Below are positions 1 through 11,885 of a DNA stretch of 64,000 bases, piece after piece. This DNA is from Luzula sylvatica. Taxonomy: Eukaryota > Streptophyta > Magnoliopsida > Poales > Juncaceae. The first letter of the stretch is position 1, and every line of letters starts with the position of its first letter. Below the pieces are notes generated by a model. It worked only from the letters and a program-made list of their open reading frames with translations, had not been told where the DNA came from and searched no databases. The DNA is taken from the NCBI GenBank assembly GCA_946800325.1, contig OX326960.1:10824893-10888892 (forward strand). The letters are read 5' to 3'. Both the position numbers and the translations under genes were made by a program.

Positions 1-1435
1 TGAAGGTTTTTCCAACAAGCTCACTTAAGATAGTCCAGAGAAATTGTAGGGAAAAATTGTATCGACATGTATTATGTATTGAATTTCTATGTGTACTGAA
101 TATGTGTATTGTGAGATTGTATTGAATGTGCTAAACAGGTATTTCTACTAGTTTATGCGTGTACCAGTTTATGTATGGGCTTAACAGGTTATGTATTATT
201 CTGCAGTTACCAACTTAATTACAAAATATTATAAATTTTGTCATTGAATTTTGAACAAAGTCATTATATTCTCAACAGATATATGTTATCATTTATATTA
301 TATATAAAGTATGACATGGTACCTAATTTTTTTGTCATTCCATACAAATTTTCAACAAATTCAACACACATCCATATAGTTTCAACAAATTGATTACACA
401 TCCATTACAATTGACATTCAAGACCCTTAAGCGTAACTAGTATCACCTTCAAACAAATTTATTCAACATATCTCGCATCTCATAAAATCATACAAACTAT
501 TAGAGCCAAGTAATGTTCAGCACGAATGACCTCCAATCTCGCTATAACATCATTACCTTCTTGTACCAATACTGGGACAGCACTTATTATCGGTAATTGT
601 TGCCAACTGAATGCAATGTACATCATTAGCATATTGTGTACGTAACACAGTCTGAATGCACTGCTAGAAAAATAAATAAACATCACAATTAAAGCCTAAT
701 AAAATAAAATAAACCCCTAATTATATCATAATAAATTATTCAGCCCTAGAAATAACCTAATAGCTATAATTTTCTCCAATCATTCCTAATAAACCCTAAA
801 ATAGCTTAATGAACCCTAATTACCCTCAATCAACCCATGATTCATCAAAACTATCCCCAATGCTTAAAGCATAGCCCTATTCGGCATCATAAAAGTTTAA
901 TTAATAGTTAGAAACCTCAATTAAGATCCAATTCATCCAAAATCAGTCAATTTTGACAAAATTAATAAATGATCAATAAAATCAGCACACAATTCAACCG
1001 AAACTGAACAATTTCTACAAAAACTTAAAATGAATGCAATGCGGTCATGAATATATTAAAATAATTATTACCTCTGACATTGGGCCATGTTAGCTGAAAG
1101 TAAAAATCGTCCAGAAATCCAGTTTTGGTCTCATCGCCACACCCTCAACACAAATGGAAGGATAGAGCCGTGGTGAGAGCTCCATAGATGTACTTTTCTT
1201 CCGAGAGATCCAGTTTAGGTCACCTTTGAGAGCTTTAGACAGTTGGTCTGGGCATGGAGGCCGCTTTAGAGGAGCTCGCGAGAGGAAGGTAGAAGGCGAG
1301 TGGAGGTTTTGACATAGAATCAAGTTTTTGACGTAGCTCTCATTCATTAACGGAAGTGGACGCTACAAGTTAACGAGAGCGTGTATTTGAAAAGTTGCAC
1401 GAATCATGATGAAAATCTGAGGGTTAAAAATCCTC
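1..1435. other. Intergenic, no gene recognised
   Basis: AT-rich sequence with only short open frames. A somewhat GC-richer patch lies at about 1080-1380 and includes an 85-codon frame on the minus strand. I recognise no domain in it, so I do not call it a gene. No mobile-element ends are evident. Confidence 0.4.
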
Positions 1436-1439
1436 AAGC

Positions 1440-1910
1440 AAAAAATTAGTACAACTTGTACAAGTTTTTTAGTTATTCTCGATATAATTAATATTGTATT
1501 ATATATTTTATGTGTAATAAATACATCATAACAATAATATATTATATCGATATAATTAATATTATATTATAAATTTTTATATTATTATTAATGAATAATA
1601 ATAATAGTAACAATAATAATAATAATAATTATTATTATTATAATCTTAAAATTAATATAATATTATATATATTATTGAAATAATATTTAATAATTACATC
1701 ACAACAATAATATATTATATCGATATAATTAATATTGTATTATATATTTTATGTGTAATAAATACATCATAACAATAATATATTATATCGATATAATTAA
1801 TATTATATTATAAATTTTATGGTTATATTATTATTACATGAATAATAATAATAGTAACAATAATATGAATAATAATAATAATATTATAATAATTATCTTA
1901 AATAATAATA

Positions 1911-1970
<60 letters not shown>

Positions 1971-2170
1971 GTATGAATAAAATATTATATATATCTTATA
2001 TAATATTATTATATTATTATATTATTAAATATATTATTGTAATAATATATAGCAATTATACTATATTATATATATTATTGTAATATGATATATATTATTG
2101 TAATAATATATAATATTATATATCATTATAATAATATTATAATTGGATTAAATATAGTATTATAATAATA
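1440..2170. repeat. AT-rich low-complexity block with (TAT)n tract
   Basis: Almost pure A/T made of ATAATA, TATTAT and similar words. A clean trinucleotide TAT/ATT run lies at about 1909-1970. A stretch near 1500-1570 recurs almost unchanged near 1700-1810, so the block has also duplicated locally. It flanks the palindromic repeat on its left, and the same kind of sequence returns on the right at 3950-4720. Confidence 0.8.
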
Positions 2171-2199
2171 ATTTAAAGATACATTTAATATTACTTGAT

Positions 2200-3960
2200 T
2201 ATTTAAGAAAGATACTTAATATTTTTTTATCAATTTTAATTAAGCATTATTTGTATATTGTCATTAATAAAATTCCAGAATTTTTCCAAACAACCAAACA
2301 AATAATTATATTTTCCAGCATCTTATATTTTAGACATCCAAACAAACAATGGAATTACTAATTCCAAAACTTTTTTCTCCTACGCCTTATAATTCAATTC
2401 CACTCTACTAATTCCGCTTGCCAAACGGCCCCTTATAGAAAAGAATTCTACAGCTGTTTGGGAAACGGAACTAGTGGAGTGGAATTGGATTATAAGGTGG
2501 ACGAGAAAAAAATTCTGAAAATAGTAATTTTGTGTTGGTTAATTCTAACCTAGAGGGGGGTAAATTTGGTAATCTACCGTACAATTACTTTAGCTAATTA
2601 CCTAATTTACTATGCGGAATTAATAATAGTTTAAATAAATTAGATGATACCGTAAACACTTGAACACAAGATGTTTTTTAACGAAGTTCGGTAGGTGGTT
2701 GCTATGTAGCCTTAACTCACCCTTTACTCGCTTAATTGACCGACTCAATTAGTTGCGAGTACCTAAGTCTTCCGGAATGCCTTGCGCCTCTTTTTGGCGT
2801 TTCGATTGAATTCCAACTCACTCGATTACAAGGTTTCGCCTAGATCGATTTACACGCTTTCTATCGATCTATAGCTTAGGCTCTTTACAAGTAGTTGCAC
2901 TAGCCTATTACAATTTTCACTAATCGAGCTACAATGTGATCGGTCATGGGAGTGGGAAACGATTAGTGGAGGATATCGAAAGTAGATCAAAGATCTAAAG
3001 AGGGTTTCTCAAGCTATCAATGGATATAGATAATCACAGTTTTAGGGTTTCTCTCTTTTGTATTTGAATGTGTGAAAGTGAAGAAGTGGGAGAGAGAAGC
3101 CCTAGAAGGATTCTATTTATACTATCTATAGAAATCCTTCAGAAAACTGCCAGTGCGTTCGAACGCACAATGTTCGTTCCGAACGCACTTGCAGTTTGTA
3201 CTAGCCGTTTCAAAATAACGTGCAAGTACATTTGTGGGTCCGTTCGAACGGACAAAGTCCGTTCATAACAGACTCAATTATACATTGCATTTTGTGTTCA
3301 CAGAAAGGATTGTCCGTTCAACGCACTTAAATGGTGGGTGAACGGATTCTAAATGTTCGTTCTAACGGGCATGTTTGTGCGTTCGAACGCACACAATCCT
3401 GTGACAGTTTTGGTTCTTATCAAGAGATGATATTTTGATATGTGGCAAGTCCGTTCTGAACGGACTTTGAGTTCGTTCAGAACGCACTTCATGCTTGATT
3501 GAACTCTTTGTTATTTTGAACATGATTTTACTTGAGATCTACTAGGTTTCTACCTATGGTTTATTTGTGGCGAATCCCACTCACGGAAGACTTCGACATC
3601 TTGATTCTTGATATGCTTTAAGGGCCTTCCTTCTAATCTTCTTTTGTTGTGCTTCTTTTGACTTCGAGACTCTTCGTCATCTTCGTGTCGTACCTGCGTT
3701 ATCCTACACATTTTCTCGATGTAAACGTTAGTAATGACAGTGTTTTGAAATAATCAAACCATTTGGAAATTTGAACCAACATTTTGGATGTCCAAAATTA
3801 TAAGATACTGGAAAGTATAATTTGTTTGATTGTTTGGAAAATTTTTGAAATTTTGTTAATGACAATCTACAAATAATGCTTAACTAAAATTGATAAAAGA
3901 TATTAAGTATCTTTCTTAAATAATCAAACAATATTAAATTTATCTTTATATTATTATTAT
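2200..3960. repeat. Palindromic repeat split by a solo LTR
   Basis: The left arm (about 2200-2430) read in reverse complement matches the right arm, which is 2450-2532 joined to 3787-3960. Shared landmarks are the ATTCCACTC/GAGTGGAAT block near the centre (about 2440), TATAAGATGCTGGAAA, and AATGCTTAA followed by AAAATTGATAAAA. The arms become continuous only when the LTR at 2533-3781 and one duplicated TTTTG are removed. The palindrome therefore existed before the LTR insertion. Its family is unknown; it may be a foldback or MITE-type element whose outer parts merge into AT microsatellite. Confidence 0.65.
2533..3781 (-). mobile_element. Solo LTR of a Copia-type retrotransposon
   Basis: On the minus strand it begins TGTTGGTTCAAATTTCC and ends AACCAACA, the same ends as the 5' LTR at 48659-50064, and it shares long internal blocks with it. 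It is 1249 bp against 1406 bp for the other copy. It is flanked by the 5-bp duplication TTTTG (2528-2532 and 3782-3786). No primer site, coding region or second LTR is present, so it is a solo LTR left by LTR-LTR recombination. A TATA box (TATAAATA in reverse complement) lies near 3114-3121. The U3 part carries several perfect palindromes centred on GTTCGAAC. Confidence 0.9.
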
Positions 3961-4719
3961 AATATTATTTTTACTTTATCAAATTATCATATTATTATAA
4001 TGATATATAATGTTATATTATATTACCACAATATAATTATTATATATTATTATAAAAAATATATATAATACATTATAAATATTATATATAATAATATAAT
4101 TATAAAACAATTATTTTACTATGATACTATAACTACTATAATATTAGCAATTCATAATAAACTATTATATATTTTTATAATAATATATAATATAATATTA
4201 TTATTATTATTATTATTATTACAAGATATATAATAATATATTAAGAAGAGCAGGATGACTAAAGATTCGATTCGGAAGAGAGCAAAGCAAAATAGTTTGT
4301 CAGAATTCAGAGTGGCTGTCTCGCGGGTAAGATAATTATAATATAATTATTATATATTATTACCACAATATAGTTATATCAATATAATATTATGTTAATT
4401 ATATGCACATAATAATTATAATATTGTTATTTTATTGTTTTAATATAATATTATCTATTACATTTTATTCATAAAATTAATATAATATTATACATTATTT
4501 GTTATAATAATAATAATAATAATAATACAATATTATATTATATTATATTATAACATATAATATACTATTATTATAGTATTAAATTAAATGTATAGATATA
4601 AGATATTTTTTATTTTTTATAATATTATATTGTTATATAATTACAATTATTATTAAATTATATAATAATAATAATAATAATAATTATTATTATTATTACA
4701 ATTATTATTATTATTATAG
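3950..4719. repeat. AT-rich microsatellite block
   Basis: Mostly ATA/TAT and AATAAT repeats. The exception is a short exon-like patch at about 4245-4330 that is not A/T-dominated and ends in GGGTAAGA, which resembles a splice donor. No protein was recognised in that patch. Confidence 0.6.
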
Positions 4720-5149
4720 AGGGAGGCTAACCTACTTAATTAAGTATCAAATATTTGGTGCCTAATGTTTTTTAACCATTGGGTTTGCATTGAGATTTGT
4801 GCATTTAATGATGTGTATAAAATTTGATGATCGTTATGAAAAAAACACAAATCTCAATGCATATCAAGTGCTTAAAAAGCATTAGGTACCAAATCTTTGG
4901 TATTGAATTAAGTAGGTTAGCATCCTCATAACAATAATATATTATATTTATATAATTAATATTACATTATATATTTTATTTTCAATAATTAGATCATAAC
5001 AATAATATATTATATTGATATAATTAATATTGTATTATATGTTTTATGGTTATACTATTATTACACGAATAAAATATAATATTATAACAATGGTTAAAAA
5101 TCATTAAGCACCAAATCTTTGGTACTTAATTAAGTAGGTTAGCCTCCCT
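4720..5149. mobile_element. MITE-like element with about 60-bp terminal inverted repeats
   Basis: The left end AGGGAGGCTAACCTACTTAA and about 40 further bases are repeated inverted at the right end (about 5089-5149), through to ACCATTG. A third, inverted copy of the end sequence sits inside at about 4850-4928, so the element may be two nested or fused copies. There is no coding capacity. No convincing target-site duplication was seen, so the superfamily is undetermined. Confidence 0.65.
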
Positions 5150-6165
5150 GGATCGACTGGGCCTCTCATTCCGCTGCACAGGGCTCGGTAGCGACGTCGG
5201 TACCCAACACTAGGTTCATGTGAGACTAAGTTTATTTAATTATTTTATCACATTATATTAGATTACATGTTCAAATGCGAAAGTAATGAAAAATGACAAT
5301 TTTATATATGAAATACTATTTAATTAATATATAATATTATAAAATATAGAACATTTATTAATATTATTCGAGAACTTTAATTTTAAAATCTATCGAATAT
5401 ATTTGTTTCAATTTTCTTTTTGTTATGGCGTCCAGATTTGCATAGTTCATACATATTGTTTTCCTAATTTGAGTTTGTAAATATATTATGTAAGAAAATA
5501 CAATGCAAAACATGAATAATTACATAAAATTTTAATTCCATTATTTATTTTTAAAAAATTGTATCACTATAAGAATCCTATAATACGAAGTACATTATAT
5601 TTGTGTTTTTGTTTAAATAACTTTAGTATTACAATTTATAAAAAATAATAAAAATAAAAACATATATCTAAATAAATTTCTTAAATTTATAAACATCTAT
5701 CGAATATTGTTGTTGTTTTTAAAAAAATAAATCTAAACAAATCCACATGATATTAAATAATTGTTGTGTATAGTTCTGCTATATTAAATTTTGATATTAT
5801 TTATTGAGTGATTTCGTGATAGGACCTTTATCTTGTGATAAATTTTGGTATTTTAATAATTTATTTATTTAATGATAATATACAAATATGTTTTTATCAA
5901 TTAATACTACGCAAGTTTCATGCATATAAAAAAATTATAATTAACTAACAATATCCAAATTATCCTTTAAAAAATGTCTTACCGCAAAATCATCCTTATT
6001 ATAAATATAAATTATACTATGGTTTCATTTATCCCTTGACTAGTCTTTTGCCTCACTGGATGAGATTTATTTTCTAAAGAGACAAAGTGGATTCTATCTT
6101 TATTAGATGAAGAGTTCACATTTCTTAACCTTAACATCTAAATTTGATTCCTCAGTATACATTAT

Positions 6166-6232
6166 GATTTTTTTTTTTTTGAAAACTAATAGAATGGACT
6201 CAAAGTTCCACTTCTATTTTATATTGAAATAT
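6166..6232 (-). mobile_element. Very short 5'-truncated LINE tail
   Basis: A T run followed by a segment with words such as AATAGAATGGACTC and CCACTTCTATT resembles the 3' end of the large LINE at 7376 onward (T run, then AATAGAGTAGGCTC and CTACTTCTATT). It has the same orientation. TATGATTTTTTT occurs on both sides and may be the target duplication. This would be a copy of only about 65 bp. Confidence 0.5.
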
Positions 6233-7261
6233 GATTTTTTTAACCGTGTTTGACCATTTTTTTTTAACCGAAAAACGTTTTAACCCGTTTTACATACCGA
6301 TTTTTTCTTCTAATTATTTTGGGCCCGGTTTTTTTTTTTTGGCAGTTATTTTACTCGACATATGATTTCTTTTTCACCGAGTCTCTGTTTTAGTTCTTCT
6401 TCATCTTCACGACATTGGTTGGGATGCTCCATTATCCAGTTCTTCACGATTGACTAAAAAATGACGTCGGTTCGGTTTAATTTACGACAATGGCTGCTCT
6501 CTTCTTCTTCACAACAAAGGCTAATCTCTTCTGCACGAATTGTGATTGCGAGTGCTAAGTTGATTTAATTTGTGCTAATTTGATACGGCAACTGATGAGG
6601 AGAATGTGAAATTCGTCATTAACGAGGGATAAACTCCGACGGATTTGGTCCCAAATGATGTTAATGATTTTACGCTCTAGTTTTTTTTATTTTAATTTAT
6701 ATTTTGATGTTATATTTATGTTGGATATTTGTTTTGATGTTACGTTTATGTTGGACATTGTTTATGTTATTTTTTTATTATTAAAAAATTAAATTATTAT
6801 ATATTTTCTTGTTTTATCCATAAATTTTAATTAAATTATTATCGATTCCGGTGACCTTTTTTCACCTTTTTTTACCGTTTTACGACCGTTTTATGGTATT
6901 TTCGTAAAACGATCCCAACCGTTCCGTACCGTTTTCGTATTTTACAACATTGATTTGGAGCAATCATCTGTCCCGAGGACTTTGGGCAAAGTTCCACTCT
7001 ATTTTTTTAATTTCGACAAATGTAAGTTGTAACATAATGAATATAATGAATACAATAATACATGTTCATCTTCTCTCTGTTTTAGTTTATGTTGATTTTG
7101 TTGGATATGCTATGTCATTAACGGGTATAAATATAACTATGAAAATGTTAATAAATGTTGATAGCTCATTATATAATAACCACGACACACACGAGCCTTG
7201 TTTATATAGGGCAAACGTCTCTAAATGTCCGTATGTACCATTTAGTTAGGGAAGAGCAGTC

Positions 7262-7360
7262 TAAGATATGCAAACTTAATTAATTTGATATTGTTTAAAA
7301 AAAATTGTTACTCAACCACCAGAATTCCAATAATATATAGATTTTCTCTCCCCCCTTACT
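7262..7360 (+). promoter_or_regulatory. Displaced promoter / 5' UTR of STP copy 1
   Basis: This stretch aligns with the DNA just upstream of STP copy 2 (about 22160-22260). Shared features are a CCAC(A/G)ATTCCAATAATA word, a CT-rich tract and then CCACACAAATATCT. The last word is also the LINE target duplication. Before the LINE arrived, this sequence would have directly preceded the start codon at 11886. It is now about 4.5 kb away from it. Confidence 0.65.
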
Positions 7361-7375
7361 TCCACACAAATATCT
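7361..7375. repeat. LINE target-site duplication, 3' side
   Basis: TCCACACAAATATCT, identical over 15 bp to 11857-11871. It directly abuts the T run that is the element's poly(A) tail read on the + strand. Confidence 0.92.
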
Positions 7376-10300
7376 TTTTTTTTTTTGAGAAAAATAGAGT
7401 AGGCTCTTGGGTCCTACTTCTATTGCTTTATAAAATTGAATTTTACAAAGTTTTGGTGTTAACTAACTACTCATTTAGAAAGTACTAATCACCTTCTTAA
7501 TGAGTATGTTTAGATCACCCTAGAACTGAAGATAAAACTACATAAAAAAGAATAAACAACTAAGAAACTAACAACTACATTAACTTTACTTAAGAATTTA
7601 GAAACTGGAAATGTTTTCCCAGATTGGATGAATCTGCCTTTGCTTTCCCTCAATGGTTTGGATCTCGAATCCCGGTTTTTGCAGTTTCCCATTTCCTGTT
7701 CTTTACTCTTCGTTACCGTAGCTCTCACCAATGGCTTCTCTGACTTCCTCGCCATTATCGCCTTCTGAGCTCGGCTGCTATCCCGTGACAGTGGATGCCA
7801 AACCTCCCGTGAACTCGTGCAGGTGAGGTCGTCCCTTATTTAGACTCCCCTTATGGATCAGTCTTGCTCACACCAGCTCCTGCCAATTCGTCATACTCTA
7901 TCTCATTCCACCTTGTTTCAACCGCTCAATTGAGCTTTGTTCTGCATGGGGATCTTCGCACATGTTGATGATGGTTGTTCTGTTTCTGTATGTGCGGAGC
8001 TCCTCTCGTAGAACCGAGCTTTATAGCTTGATTCTTCTCCAACTCGGTCACCTCTTCTCACTCAACTCCTTCAGTCTTTTCTTCAAGGTCATTTCTTTCT
8101 GATTGTTTCCTTAAAAAGATTGGGGCTTTTTTAAATTTCACCAGGTAATTACTCCCTTTTTATACGAAATCTCTCAATCGTTCATAGATCAGGCTGAATT
8201 CTTCATCATCTCTATCTGGTTCTATCTGATTGGTTAATTGGTCTTGAATTGTCGATTGTTCGCTAATTGCATTAAACCACCATAACCTTCGATCCTGTAA
8301 TTGCATCCTTCCTCCTTCTGGGTCTGTGTTGTACTCCTGTTCCACTCTTTGCTCCACGTCTGCATTAGAATTTAAATTCATATCAGTGTAGTCTGAATCT
8401 CCTGAATTTAAGTTATCTGGCAAATTGAAATTATTATTTCCTAATTCCCTTTCTGGTACCCAATTATGGATTTGATGTAAGTCCAAATCTTCAAAGTTAT
8501 GAGCTTGATTTAATTTATATTCATATAGTATTTGGTTTATTATTTGCCATTCATTTAATTGTACATTTGTGAATGATCTCCTACATCTTTCTAACCAAAA
8601 TTGGTACATTGATATGCTTAATAGGGCCTGATAATCCTTATTTTCTCTGTTATTTATAATAGTTTCCATTGGATTGAAGTTTTGCACTATATGCATGTCT
8701 AATAAATTGTGTAATTTAGTCCATATGTTATTTATGAATTGACATTGACAAATTAAGTGTTCCACATTTTCCTCAGTGATTTTGCAAAGAGGACATCTAT
8801 TCGGGATATGCCATCCCTTCCTCTGTAATGAATCTATGGTTAGTAATTTTCTTTTATTCATTAGCCATAAAAAATATTTGAATTTTAAGATTAATTTTTA
8901 GTTTCCAAATGTTCTTATAATGTGCTTCAACATATACTCCTGTTATTACTGTTTCGTAAGTACTTTTACATGAATAACCCTTATTTTTATTCCATTTCCA
9001 TTGTAGTTCATCTTTTTGTGCTGGATTGATGTCTAGGGTTTCACATATTTGCTGAAGATCTAAAAACTGCTCATTTGCCATATTAGATAAATGTACTATT
9101 ATCCCTAGACTGGTATATAAATTAGATTCATTTATTTTTTGCATAAAGTATTTGACTGTACCAGATTTGTTTTCACAGTATGAATATAATTCCTTAAATT
9201 TTAAGTATAATGGTTGATTAGTCCATCTGCCTTTCCAGAAATTACATTTTTCCCCATTTCCTATTATTATTTGTAGGCTATCATTAAAAAAGTCTATGTT
9301 TTTAATCACATCTGTCCAAAAATATGAGTAATTTTTAATATTATGATTTTCTTCATTAATTTCTGTTATATCTCCAATTATATTTTTCCAACCTAATTTA
9401 TCTTCTGATAAATAATAAATCCATAACCATTTAATTAGTAGTACTTTATTAAATAATTCTAAGTTAATTACTCCTAGACCTCCTTTAGCTTTTGGTTGAC
9501 ATACTAATTCCCAATTAACTAAATTATAACCTGAATTTGAATTTCCTTTCCAAAAAAACTTTTTTCTGATTTTGTCAATTTCTTTAAATACCCATTTTGG
9601 AAATTTGAAAACTGTGAAGTAATATACTGGTATAGATGTTAGAACAGAATTTATTAATACTAATCTTCCAGCTTTATTAATCATATTTCCTTTCCAGCCT
9701 TCTAATTTTGAAGTAATTTTTTCTATTATTTTAATATATTGCTCTTTTGTTGGTTTTTTGTAATGTAAGGGTAAACCTAGATAGTTAATAGGGAATTTGC
9801 CAATTGGGCATTCAAGTATGTGAGAAATTTCTGACACTACATTTTCTTCCACGTTAATTGGAATAATTTCTGATTTTAAAAAATTCATTTTCAATCCCGA
9901 TTGCTCTCCAAATAAATTTAGTATATATTTCAATCTTTGAATGTTATGAATATTAGGCTTTAAAAATAGTATTGAGTCATCAGCATAAAAAAGACTTGTA
10001 TAAATATTTTCTAATGGTTTAATTATAAATTTTTTGTCACTTAATTTTTCTAATAACTTTTATAATACATCCATTACTAGAAGGAATAAAAATGTAGACA
10101 TTGGATCACCTTGTCTTAATCCTCTTTTTAAGTATATATATTTCCCAGGATTTCCATTTAATATTACCCTTGCTGAACCCTTTAACACTGAATTTTTTAT
10201 CCAATTTATAAATTTATCTCCAAAGCCCCTTGTTTTTAAGATATTTATTAAAAAGTCCCAAGACACAGTATCAAATGCTTTGTGTATATCTAATTTTAGA

Positions 10301-11856
10301 ATTATCAAAGGGCATTTCTGTCTTTTTGCCAAGCAAATAACTTCTCTAGCATAGATGTAATTTTCTGATATACTCCTATTTTTTAAAAATCCTGATTGGT
10401 TTTTTGATATCATGTCATGTATATGTATGTTTAGTCTATTTGCTAATGTTTTAGAAAAAATTCTTTGTATACTAGAAACTAGACTTATAGGTCTAAAATC
10501 TTTTGTTTCAATTGCATTTTCTTTTTTTGGAATTAAGCAAATATATGATGTATTAAATTTTGCTAAACCATTTTGACTTTCTCTGTTAAAAATTCCCACT
10601 ATTTCATCTTTTAGTAAATACCAATATTTTTTGTAAAATTCCCCTATATACCCATCTGGTCCTGGGCTCTTTTCAGATTTCCAATTTTTTATTACATGTT
10701 CTATTTCTTGAGTTGTAAAGTCAGTTTCTAATAGAGATAAATCTAGGTTTTCTCCTTGATATAATTGTTCTAATTTAATCTGTCCAAATTCGTTTTCAGA
10801 AATGACTTCTTTTCCTATTAGGTCCCTATAAAAGTTAAAAATTATTTTTGATTTATTTGTATGATCTGTGACTTCATTTCCATTTTTGTCTTTTAGAATT
10901 GCTATCATATTCCCTGATTTTTTTATTGTTGCATGTAAATGGAAAAGTTTAGTGTTGGCATCCCCATTTTTTACCCAATTAAATTTGGATCTTTGTTTCC
11001 AGTATATTTTGTTTAGTGAATTAATTTTTTCAAATCTTAATTTTGCTTTAATTTTTATCCAATTTTCAATATTTGTTAACTGCCTGGTATCTTCTAATTT
11101 ATCTATCCACTGTATTATCTTTTTGCAGTTTTCTATTTGAGTATTGTATTTTTTATGCAATTCCTTGTGCCAGTCTTTAAGAATTTCACTTAATTTATTG
11201 AGTTTTTCATAAAGATTTTCCATAGTTGTACTTTTATTATTATTTAAATAAGATTCTATAATTTGTGTTGATTCCTCTATTTTTAACCATTTTTGCTCAA
11301 ATCTAAAGCCATTGAAAATAGGGTATTTAGTATTAGCTTCATATAAAATAGGAGTGTGGTCTGAACATGTATTTATTCTTGTTGATTGCTGTGAATTTGG
11401 ATAATCTTTTAGCCAATTTTTATTTAATAAAATTATGTCTAATCTTGCTTTTGATATTGAGTTTTTCCATGTGTATAGTTGTCCTTTGAGTGGAAGATCT
11501 ATTAAATTCAAATCATTTGTTAAATTTCTAAACTCAGTTGTAAAATTGTTATTATTATATTGTCCTGATCTTTCATGTGTGTAAAATACCAAGTTAAAAT
11601 CTCCTAATAATATCCAAGGTAAGTTGTTATTAATTATATTATTATCCCCTATTAATTTTAACTCATTCAAAAATTCCTGCTTTTCACTTCTATTAACAGG
11701 ACCATAAACTCCTGTTATTTGAAATTCTTTTGCATCCCATAAGTTTTTTAAAGTTATTGATATTGAGAAATTATTTTTAGTAGTTGATATGTGATTAAAT
11801 AGTTTTTTATTCCATGATATTAAAATTCCTCCGGATGCACCTTGTGATTCTAAAAT
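7376..11856 (-). mobile_element. L1-type LINE (non-LTR retrotransposon), 5'-truncated
   Basis: A 4481-bp element on the minus strand. It is bounded by a 15-bp target duplication (7361-7375 and 11857-11871) and ends 3' in a poly(A) tract, seen as T7376-7386. From 5' to 3' on its own strand it has an endonuclease domain missing its N-terminus, reverse transcriptase, a C-terminal zinc-ribbon-type region, and about 770 bp of 3' UTR. ORF1 and the 5' UTR are absent, as is usual for truncation during target-primed reverse transcription. It sits in the 5' UTR of STP copy 1, head-to-head with it. The clean duplication and only two coding breaks suggest a fairly recent insertion. Confidence 0.95.
8160..11856 (-). 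pseudogene. LINE ORF2: endonuclease / reverse transcriptase, broken
   Basis: ORF2 would nick target DNA and copy element RNA at the nick. The frame enters within the endonuclease domain (ASGGIL, then GDFN and SDH motifs). It continues with RT motifs (RPISL, then KLDIHKAFD, then GLRQGDPMS) and the YADD catalytic box, just past 10060. Downstream is the thumb/connection region (INYLGLPL, KAGRLVLINSVL) and a zf-RVT-like segment (CPLC followed by EHLICQC, at about 8760-8800). There are two lesions. One in-frame TAA at 10060-10062 lies a few dozen codons before YADD. One extra base near 8862-8868 shifts the frame before the zinc-ribbon part. The N-terminus is also lost. It cannot make an intact protein as read. 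Confidence 0.93.
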
Positions 11857-11871
11857 TCCACACAAATATCT
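11857..11871. repeat. LINE target-site duplication, 5' side
   Basis: TCCACACAAATATCT, identical to 7361-7375. It lies 14 bases before the ATG of STP copy 1. The paralogous copy 2 has a single uninterrupted version of the site at about 22256-22270, which is effectively the empty site. Confidence 0.92.
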
Positions 11872-11885
11872 ATACAAGAAAAATA

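Larger units (their letters stand above)
5150..7360. other. Intergenic AT-rich DNA with small element remnants
   Basis: A GC-richer patch at 5150-5225 adjoins the MITE and is unexplained. At about 6240-6950 there are repeated AACCGTTTT and ACCGTTTTACG words and an end reading TTTTACAACATTG, which suggests a decayed DNA transposon. The last about 100 bp (7262-7360) resemble the promoter and 5' UTR of STP copy 2 and are the displaced upstream region of STP copy 1. No gene was recognised. Confidence 0.4.

Noticed and set aside
1090..1347. 85-codon minus-strand frame as a small gene
   Set aside because: No recognisable domain, no conservation evidence, and only moderate length in a repeat-rich setting.
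1838..2083. Poly-Tyr/Asn frame on the + strand
   Set aside because: Produced by TAT/AAT microsatellite; no gene-like composition.
3068..3268. 66-codon frame in the solo LTR
   Set aside because: Lies within the LTR palindrome region; no similarity to any protein recognised.
10034..11140. + strand frames overlapping the LINE
   Set aside because: They are antisense shadows of the LINE ORF2, which has clear endonuclease and RT motifs.
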